Shown piece after piece: positions 1 to 5,007 of a stretch of DNA of 6,633 nucleotides. The DNA is taken from the NCBI GenBank assembly GCA_902489925.1, contig CABUBX010000118.1, forward strand, positions 1-6,633. The letters are read 5' to 3'. Every line of letters starts with the position of its first letter. The first letter of the stretch is position 1. The notes beneath the pieces are model-generated. The model worked only from the letters and a program-made list of their open reading frames with translations. It searched no databases and was not told where the DNA came from. This DNA comes from an uncultured Lachnospiraceae bacterium. GTDB taxonomy: Bacteria > Bacillota > Clostridia > Lachnospirales > Lachnospiraceae. Position numbers and translations under genes: made by a program.

Positions 1-40
1 CTACACAATCACTGTCTCTCTTTTCACAATTTATCCTCCT
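1..40 (-). other. Strong SD site followed by an 8-codon ORF at the left edge
   Basis: Read on the minus strand, a consensus AGGAGG lies at 40-35. Seven bases further on is a GTG codon at 27-25. From it the frame reads V(M)-K-R-E-T-V-I-V and meets a TAG at 3-1, the first bases of the window. No other start in the visible 40 bases gives a longer reading: the overlapping TTG at 29-27 runs straight into TGA, and the third frame is open but has no start codon. The site sits correctly behind the promoter at 89-61, so leftward transcription and ribosome loading look real. It may be a short leader peptide before a gene outside the window, or the start of a gene broken by a frameshift or sequence error. 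What lies further left decides this. Confidence 0.35.
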
Positions 41-60
41 GTTTTTAAAAAGTACCTTTT

Positions 61-89
61 ATTATAAAATAATCATTTTGATTTTACAA
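61..89 (-). promoter_or_regulatory. Leftward housekeeping (sigma-A-type) promoter
   Basis: On the minus strand a TTGTAA -35 element (89-84) is separated by exactly 17 bases from a perfect TATAAT -10 element (66-61). Directly upstream of the -35 box is an A-run (98-92 on the minus strand) that could act as an UP element. Transcription would begin near position 54, about 14 bases before the AGGAGG at 40-35. It therefore drives a unit running left out of the window, divergent from the flippase. The fit to consensus is good, but the region is very AT-rich, where chance matches are common. Confidence 0.55.
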
Positions 90-140
90 TATTTTTTTAA
101 GAAATATCCGTGTTTTTTCATCTTTTTCTCCATTCTCTCC

Positions 141-168
141 TTGTTATTTTTCCAATTTATGCTATATT
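141..168 (+). promoter_or_regulatory. Candidate promoter of the flippase gene (extended -10)
   Basis: A TTGTTA -35-like element (141-146) is followed after 16 bases by TATATT (163-168). The latter is preceded by TG at 160-161, giving an extended -10 of the form TGnTATATT. Transcription would begin near 175 and leave a leader of about 65 bases before the ATG at 242. An overlapping TATTAT (165-170, 18-base spacing) is an alternative -10. No convincing sporulation-sigma (SigE or SigK) promoter was found, so the sequence does not support a sporulation-only role for the flippase. Confidence 0.4.
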
Positions 169-193
169 ATTTTAGTATACATTTTTTTACAAT

Positions 194-213
194 CCGCATT
201 CATTATAGTGCGG
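194..213 (+). promoter_or_regulatory. Small hairpin in the flippase 5' leader
   Basis: CCGCATT (194-200) can pair with AGTGCGG (207-213) across a six-base loop CATTAT, giving a 7-bp stem with one G-U pair. It is the only GC-rich element in an otherwise AT-rich leader and ends 15 bases before the GGAG ribosome binding site (229-232). No T-run follows, so it is not an intrinsic terminator. It may stabilise the mRNA or bind a regulator, or it may be chance. It does not match any riboswitch class that I recognise. Confidence 0.3.
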
Positions 214-241
214 CCATATTACATTTACGGAGTTTATTTAT

Positions 242-1888
242 ATGGAAAAGAAAAAAGAAAATAATTTTTTGGTACAGGGAACCATTTTGGCGGCGGCCGC
301 CATGATTACAAAGTTTATCGGTCTGGCCTATCGTATCCCTTTAACCAATATTTTAGGTGCCGAAGGCAACGGCTACTACGGCATTGTATTTCAAGTCTAT
401 AATCTGGCGCTGATGCTGACTTCCTACAGCCTGCCTATGGCTGTATCAAAACTTGTCTCCGAACGGCTTGCCAAACGTCAATATCACAATGCACAGCGTG
501 TTTTTGGCGGCGCTCTGACATTTGCCGCTATTGCCGGCGGTGCAGCGACACTGATTATTTTTATCGGCGCCGGTTTTATATGCTCGGACATTCTTAAAAT
601 GGAACTTGGTGTCTATGCACTGCGCACCCTGTCCCCCTGTATATTGATTGTCGCCTTTTTAGGTGTTATGCGCGGCTATTTTCAGGGACACGGCACAATG
701 CTTCCGACCGCCGTATCGCAAATTATTGAACAGATTATCAATGCCGTCATCAGCGTTGTCTGCGCTTATTTTCTGTTCAACGTGGGCATCAGCATGGCGG
801 AAGGTGCCCAAAAAGAATCCTACGGTGCAGCACTGAGCGCTTCCGGTGCAACGATGGGCACTGTTTTTGGTGCACTCACTGCCCTCATCTTCTTATTTGT
901 TTTATACCGTGCCTATACGACGGTTGTGAAGCGCCGCCTTAAACGGGAACGTGTGCGCCGTTTAGAAAGCAAAAGAAATATTTACAAAATTTTGATGATT
1001 ACCATTGCGCCTGTCATTTTAAGCGCCACCTTAAGCAATATAAGCAACATTCTTGACCAGGCAGTTTTTACAAATGTGATGACCATACAGGGAATGTCCG
1101 AAAAAGAGTATACAATGCTTTTAGGTGTTTTTAACGGACAGTACGATACAATGACCGGTATTCCTTTAAGCGTTGCTACGGCACTTGCCGCTTCCTTTAT
1201 GCCAAACCTTGTCGCGACAATCCAAACCGGCACAAAACGCCAGATTTACCACAAAATCTCCCTCGTCTCACGCTTTAACATGATGATTGTTATTCCGTGT
1301 GCTGCCGGTTTTATTGCACTTTCAAAACCGATTCTTGATTTGCTGTTTTTTACGCAGGACAATACAATTCCTGCTTTGCTGCTTCGAATCGGCAGTGTAT
1401 CTGTCATCTTTTTCTGTTTATCCACGGTGACAACTGCTGCCCTTCAGGGCATGGACAGAATGATGGAACCTGTAAAAAATGCCGCCATTGCACTCGCAAT
1501 CCATCTGGTGTCCCTCATTTTTATGCTCGTCGTCTTTAAATGGAATATTTACGCTGTCGTTGTCAGCAAGATTGTTTTCGGCGCTGCTGTCTGCTTCCTC
1601 AATGACCGAAGTCTTAACAAAGCATGCGGTTATCGCCAGGAAAAGAAAAAAACCTTTATTATACCGGCCATTGCATCAACGATAATGGCTGTAATGGCAT
1701 TTGCCGTTTACAAACTATTTTCTTTCGTACTCGGCAATATAGCAGCAACATTGCTTGCCTTAATCATTGCCGTAGCTGCCTACGGTATCAGCCTTGTGCT
1801 GCTTGACGGCGTATCAGAACCAGAGCTTCGCGAGATGCCTTTTGGCACAAAACTTGTTAAAATATTAAAAACCATTCATCTTATGTAA
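242..1888 (+). CDS. MurJ/SpoVB-like lipid-linked oligosaccharide flippase
   Basis: Polytopic membrane protein of 548 residues in the MOP exporter superfamily (MurJ/SpoVB/polysaccharide transporter branch). By family knowledge it should flip an undecaprenyl-linked cell-wall or polysaccharide precursor across the cytoplasmic membrane. The sequence shows about 14 hydrophobic helices, roughly at 10-30, 42-65, 88-113, 125-143, 153-180, 200-222, 248-270, 303-325, 342-362, 375-395, 412-432, 434-452, 472-492 and 497-521. Family hallmarks are the N-terminal TKFIGLAYRIPL (23-34) with GAEGNGYYG (39-47), and RGYFQG...PTAVSQIIEQ (144-164). A very basic cytoplasmic segment (about 223-248, KRRLKRERVRR) separates the two halves, and TGIPLSVATALAASFMP (305-321) marks the second half. 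The length matches B. subtilis SpoVB and YtgP/MurJ. The start is set by GGAG at 229-232, nine bases before the ATG. It is convergent with the sugar operon and not part of it. Whether it is the essential lipid II flippase, a SpoVB-like protein or a dedicated polysaccharide flippase cannot be decided from sequence alone. Confidence 0.9.
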   Translation: MEKKKENNFLVQGTILAAAAMITKFIGLAYRIPLTNILGAEGNGYYGIVFQVYNLALMLTSYSLPMAVSKLVSERLAKRQYHNAQRVFGGALTFAAIAGGAATLIIFIGAGFICSDILKMELGVYALRTLSPCILIVAFLGVMRGYFQGHGTMLPTAVSQIIEQIINAVISVVCAYFLFNVGISMAEGAQKESYGAALSASGATMGTVFGALTALIFLFVLYRAYTTVVKRRLKRERVRRLESKRNIYKILMITIAPVILSATLSNISNILDQAVFTNVMTIQGMSEKEYTMLLGVFNGQYDTMTGIPLSVATALAASFMPNLVATIQTGTKRQIYHKISLVSRFNMMIVIPCAAGFIALSKPILDLLFFTQDNTIPALLLRIGSVSVIFFCLSTVTTAALQGMDRMMEPVKNAAIALAIHLVSLIFMLVVFKWNIYAVVVSKIVFGAAVCFLNDRSLNKACGYRQEKKKTFIIPAIASTIMAVMAFAVYKLFSFVLGNIAATLLALIIAVAAYGISLVLLDGVSEPELREMPFGTKLVKILKTIHLM

Positions 1889-1893
1889 GTAAA

Positions 1894-1952
1894 AAGGCGA
1901 CTGCCGCTTCACGATTTTTTTAATCGTTAAAGCGGCAGCCGCTTTATTTTTT
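1894..1952. terminator. Bidirectional intrinsic terminator between convergent genes
   Basis: A long imperfect hairpin spans 1894-1945. The outer stem is 1894-1899 with 1940-1945 (one G-T pair), then there is a single A/C mismatch. A 9-bp GC-rich core CTGCCGCTT (1901-1909) pairs with AAGCGGCAG (1930-1938). After a small internal bulge, ACGATT (1911-1916) pairs with AATCGT (1922-1927) around a five-T loop. On the plus strand TTTTTT follows at 1947-1952, suiting the flippase transcript, which ends 5 bases before the hairpin. On the minus strand TTTTT is read at 1895-1891, suiting the pgmB transcript, which ends at 1955. One structure thus serves both units. Its plus-strand T-run directly abuts the pgmB stop codon. 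Confidence 0.88.
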
Positions 1953-1954
1953 AA

Positions 1955-2599
1955 TTATTCACAAATTGAAAGCAAATCCTTAAAGCTGTTCATGCGATAA
2001 ACCGCCTTTTCATAGGATGCGGCATCACCGATTGCCGCACTGTCAAAACCACCTGCACAGGCTGCATCCACACCGGCATAAGCATCCTCAACTACAAGAC
2101 AGTTCTCCGGTTTTTCGGAAATAAACTGCGCTGCCTTTAAAAACACTTCCGGGTCCGGTTTGGAATTTGTGATATTATTTCCATCCGACACAGCATCAAA
2201 GAAACCTTTAAGACCGATTCTTTCAAGAATAAACTGCGTATTTTTGCTTGATGAACCAATAGCCAGCTTTATACCTCTGTTTCTTAATTCATCCAATGTC
2301 TCCTTAACCTCGGCACTTAAGTCCTCCGTTGTCATATTTTTAAGAAGCTCTTTATACACACCGTTCTTTTCTTCGGCAATCGCTATTTTTTCTTCCTGTG
2401 TCAATGGCTTATCATATTTTTCAAGAATGATTTCAAGACTTTCCATACGGCTGACACCGCGAAGACGGTTGTTAATCACCTCATCAAAATAAATACCAAG
2501 CTTATCCGCCACTGTTTTCCATGCAAGATAATGATATTTGTCTGTAAAACAAATCACACCGTCAAGGTCAAAAATCACACCTGTATATTTTTTGCTCAT
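1955..2599 (-). CDS. pgmB: Beta-phosphoglucomutase (HAD superfamily)
   Basis: Cytoplasmic Mg-dependent HAD phosphatase-fold enzyme of 214 residues, close to the usual length for the family (about 220). It interconverts beta-D-glucose 1-phosphate and glucose 6-phosphate through a beta-glucose 1,6-bisphosphate intermediate. All HAD motifs are present: FDLDGV with nucleophile Asp11 and general acid/base Asp13; GSSSKN (115-120) as motif II; Lys147 in SKPDP as motif III; and VVEDAYAG (169-176) with metal-binding Glu171/Asp172. The helical cap carries beta-PGM signatures: His23 in the YHYLAWK segment and LRGVSR (46-51), matching the Lactococcus lactis enzyme's cap loop LKGVSR. These separate it from generic HAD phosphatases. 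It is the last gene of the operon, 15 bases after the GH65 phosphorylase, whose product is exactly its substrate. The start is set by GGAG at 2611-2608, eight bases upstream of the ATG. Confidence 0.95.
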   Translation of the reverse strand: MSKKYTGVIFDLDGVICFTDKYHYLAWKTVADKLGIYFDEVINNRLRGVSRMESLEIILEKYDKPLTQEEKIAIAEEKNGVYKELLKNMTTEDLSAEVKETLDELRNRGIKLAIGSSSKNTQFILERIGLKGFFDAVSDGNNITNSKPDPEVFLKAAQFISEKPENCLVVEDAYAGVDAACAGGFDSAAIGDAASYEKAVYRMNSFKDLLSICE

Positions 2600-2607
2600 A
2601 TATTTTT

Positions 2608-2611
2608 CTCC
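2608..2611 (-). promoter_or_regulatory. Ribosome binding site of pgmB in the 15-base gene junction
   Basis: GGAG (2611-2608 on the minus strand, within AAAAAGGAGA) lies between the GH65 stop codon at 2617-2615 and the pgmB ATG at 2599-2597. The spacing is eight bases. A ribosome terminating on the GH65 gene would cover this site, so translational coupling of the two enzymes is plausible. No promoter-like sequence fits in the junction. Confidence 0.8.
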
Positions 2612-2614
2612 TTT

Positions 2615-4978
2615 TTAAACTGCAACAGCTTTTGTCACACAATCACCTTTTTTCAAAGTTACACTTTCTTTACCCAATGTAAATTCTGCATCTTTATCAA
2701 CCGCTGTCACTGTGACTTCATTCTGCGTTACTAAAACATGAAGTGTTGCCTGTCTCCACACAATGTTAAACTCAAGCTTCTTCCACTGTTTTGGCAAAGA
2801 TGGGGCAATACGAAGCTTGCCGTCAACGATACGCACACCGCCAAAGCCTAAAACAGTTGACTGCCATACGCCGCCCATCGAAGCACTGTGAATACCTGCA
2901 TTTGAGGAACGCATTTCTTCACCAAGGTCTACTGTGCTTGCGCCTTTAAAGAATGCATAAGCCTCATCATGAAGACCGAGGTCATTTGCAAGAACACTGT
3001 GGGTGGATTTACTTAATGATGAATCATGCAGCGTTCTCGTTTCATAATAAAAATAATTCTTTTTCTTTGTCTCACCGTCAAACAAATCATCCAGCAAGTA
3101 CATCAATACAACAAGGTCACTCTGCTTTAACACCTGCATTGCGCTGATTTGCTCCATGTTGTAATCCTTATAAATGGTTCCTACCACTGTACTTTCTTTA
3201 TATTTTTTAAGGTCAATCTCCTTCAAATCAAAATATCCGTCAAACTGAGGCACAATACCTGTCATTTCATCCGGTTTAGGAAGATAAACCTTTGGCAGAC
3301 GTTCCTGAATCAAATTCTTTGTTCTGTCTAAATCCAAAGCCTGATTCAGACGCTCGAATACCGCCTTTTGTGTCTCGCTTCCTGATGCAAGACAATCCAT
3401 TAATGTCACTGCCAGCTTCATGTTATACGCCGCAAGATAGTTTGTGTAGGCGTTATTATTGACATGTTCCGAATATTCATCAGGGCCGATCACGTCATTA
3501 ATTTCATAACGTTCCAGCGCCTCATTCCACTCCAGACGGCTTGCCCAAAATCTTGCCGTATCCATAATAATTTCGTAACCACAGCGATTCATAAAATCTT
3601 CATCCTGTGTTGCATTGTAATACTGCCATACTGCAAATGACACGTCAGCAGAAATATGCTGCTCAATAAGGCCTGTCAGAATCGGCAGTGTCTCCCCTGT
3701 CACTACATCGGCTTCGCCCCAAAGCGGTGTCACCTCGCCGTCGTCAATCCACGCGGATTCCCACGGATACATTGCACCCTCATAGCCATTTTCTTTGGCT
3801 TTTCTTCTTGCGCCCTCCAATGTATTATAACGGTATTCCAACAGCATTTTTGCTGTATTTGGCTGAGTCATCATGTAATAAGGAAGAATAAACACTTCCG
3901 TATCCCAGAAGGAATGGCCCTTATAGCCCTCACCGCTCATCGCCTTCGCACCGATGCCCACACGGTTATCATCTTTTTTAACCATGATATTTAAATGGTA
4001 AATGGCAAAACGCATAGCCAGCTGGTCAATCGGATTTTCTGAATCAATCAAAATGTCTTCTCTTTCCCAAATCTTTTGCCATACAGCAGTACTTTCTTCT
4101 AAAAGCGTTTCATAATCAGATTCGTAAACCTTCATAATCATCTGCTTACTGTCATTTTTTAAGGCCTCTAAAGCCTCTGCGCTGCCGGCATTTCTATAGG
4201 CCAAATCTCTTGTTGTATGTACGGTCGAAAACTTCTCCACACAAAAGGCTTCACCGGCTTTTACCTGAATTTCGGCACTCAGCTTAATTTCACGGCGTGC
4301 AATAATCGGCAGCAGTGAAGGCTTAACTGCCTGTCCGTTGACTGTAAATTTATGTGCACAATGCAGTGCTGCCGTCACTTTTGATTGTGTTGTCTCAGAA
4401 ACCATTTCAAGGTATGTATAATCATAAATACGTCTTTTACCCTCTGCAAAATGCTGAGAACCGCTGTTGGAAACACGACCGTCGATACCGCTGATAACCT
4501 TTAAATCAATGTCTGCTTCCGGACAAATTGTTACTTTAGAAACCATCACATGTTCATTATCCATGGATGTCATATGCTTAAATTCAAAGCTTACTTTTTT
4601 GCCATCAGGACTTTCCCACAAAACGGTACGAATCACCTCACCGTTTTTCAAGTTTAAAACACGGTGATAATCATGCAAAATACCGTCTGTCATACAAAAA
4701 CGCTTTCCGTCAATCATAAGAACGATTTTTGTCATATCCGGCATATTCGGAAGCTCTGTCACTTCATTTTCATCAAATTTATTAAATGTTCCTGTCACAA
4801 ACAGATTTCTTGTTTCTCCGACATACTCTTCTTCAAGGGCACTGCGAACACCGATATAGCCATTGCCCTGGCAGAAAATTGCCTCGCATTTTCCAAGGTA
4901 ACGCTCATCAAAAAATGATTCCTCTACAAGCCAGTTTGTAAATTCCCCTTTACCTGAGTCATATTTCATTATAGCCAT
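2615..4978 (-). CDS. GH65 alpha-glucosyl disaccharide phosphorylase, kojibiose-phosphorylase-like
   Basis: Inverting phosphorylase of 787 residues, typical for GH65 (about 750-790). It should cleave an alpha-linked glucosyl disaccharide with phosphate, releasing beta-D-glucose 1-phosphate. Domain order: N-terminal beta-sandwich (about 12-270), linker helices, (alpha/alpha)6 catalytic barrel (about 320-690), C-terminal beta domain (about 700-755). Visible motifs are GHSFWDTE (354-361), the general acid Glu501 in IGPDEY (497-502) followed by VNNNAYTNY, KQSD (618-621), and the phosphate-binding HDSSLS (651-656), which indicates a phosphorylase rather than a hydrolase. Specificity loop YPWESA (404-409) and ILTGLIEQH (433-441) resemble kojibiose/nigerose-type enzymes. 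Maltose phosphorylases (HNEWEITFEE type) and trehalose phosphorylases (FPWRT type) differ here. From memory, Trp406, Glu407 and Thr435 would correspond to Trp391, Glu392 and Thr417 of the Caldicellulosiruptor kojibiose phosphorylase. An oddity is Ser503 where many homologues have His (GPDEYH). There is no signal peptide, so it is cytoplasmic. It lies between the debranching-like gene and pgmB. The family is certain; the exact linkage (alpha-1,2, alpha-1,3 or another acceptor) is not. Confidence 0.93.
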   Translation of the reverse strand: MAIMKYDSGKGEFTNWLVEESFFDERYLGKCEAIFCQGNGYIGVRSALEEEYVGETRNLFVTGTFNKFDENEVTELPNMPDMTKIVLMIDGKRFCMTDGILHDYHRVLNLKNGEVIRTVLWESPDGKKVSFEFKHMTSMDNEHVMVSKVTICPEADIDLKVISGIDGRVSNSGSQHFAEGKRRIYDYTYLEMVSETTQSKVTAALHCAHKFTVNGQAVKPSLLPIIARREIKLSAEIQVKAGEAFCVEKFSTVHTTRDLAYRNAGSAEALEALKNDSKQMIMKVYESDYETLLEESTAVWQKIWEREDILIDSENPIDQLAMRFAIYHLNIMVKKDDNRVGIGAKAMSGEGYKGHSFWDTEVFILPYYMMTQPNTAKMLLEYRYNTLEGARRKAKENGYEGAMYPWESAWIDDGEVTPLWGEADVVTGETLPILTGLIEQHISADVSFAVWQYYNATQDEDFMNRCGYEIIMDTARFWASRLEWNEALERYEINDVIGPDEYSEHVNNNAYTNYLAAYNMKLAVTLMDCLASGSETQKAVFERLNQALDLDRTKNLIQERLPKVYLPKPDEMTGIVPQFDGYFDLKEIDLKKYKESTVVGTIYKDYNMEQISAMQVLKQSDLVVLMYLLDDLFDGETKKKNYFYYETRTLHDSSLSKSTHSVLANDLGLHDEAYAFFKGASTVDLGEEMRSSNAGIHSASMGGVWQSTVLGFGGVRIVDGKLRIAPSLPKQWKKLEFNIVWRQATLHVLVTQNEVTVTAVDKDAEFTLGKESVTLKKGDCVTKAVAV

Positions 4979-4989
4979 CGCTTTAAATT

Positions 4990-4994
4990 CCTCC
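4990..4994 (-). promoter_or_regulatory. Ribosome binding site that fixes the GH65 start
   Basis: A full AGGAGGA runs from 4995 to 4989 on the minus strand, with core GGAGG at 4994-4990. It lies 11 bases before the ATG at 4978-4976. The next in-frame ATG (residue 4, at 4969-4967) would be 20 bases away, which is too far, so the protein most likely starts MAIMKYD. The 29-base junction from the upstream gene's stop at 5010-5008 holds only this site and an A-run (minus strand), with no hairpin. Confidence 0.8.
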
Positions 4995-5007
4995 TTTTTT
5001 TACAAAA

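Noticed and set aside
89..107. Near-palindrome in the A/T-only stretch as a defined operator
   Set aside because: It is made almost wholly of A and T next to homopolymer runs, so chance is a sufficient explanation. It is mentioned only as a possibility beside the leftward promoter.
211..220. CATATT at 215-220 as a sporulation sigma-E-like -10 element for the flippase
   Set aside because: No matching -35 element is found at the right distance, and the transcript start would fall on top of the ribosome binding site.
78..305. Plus-strand 75-codon frame rich in Phe, overlapping the start of the flippase gene
   Set aside because: It begins at a TTG with no ribosome binding site, its composition just reflects T-rich intergenic DNA, and it runs out of frame into the well-supported flippase.
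982..1233. Minus-strand 83-codon frame inside the flippase gene
   Set aside because: It lies fully antisense to a conserved coding region, has no recognisable protein features, and reads as a shadow of the flippase codons.
2160..2492. Plus-strand 110-codon frame antisense to pgmB
   Set aside because: The opposite strand encodes an intact HAD enzyme with all motifs. This frame is low-complexity Ser/Leu-rich and has no SD.
3656..3994. Plus-strand 112-codon frame antisense to the GH65 catalytic domain, and other shorter frames across 2531-6513
   Set aside because: All lie opposite conserved glycoside-enzyme sequence, have no homology-like motifs, and are rich in Cys/His/Phe as expected for reversed codons.
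4967..4969. Alternative GH65 start at Met4
   Set aside because: The AGGAGG site is 20 bases away from it but 11 from the first ATG, which is the better fit.
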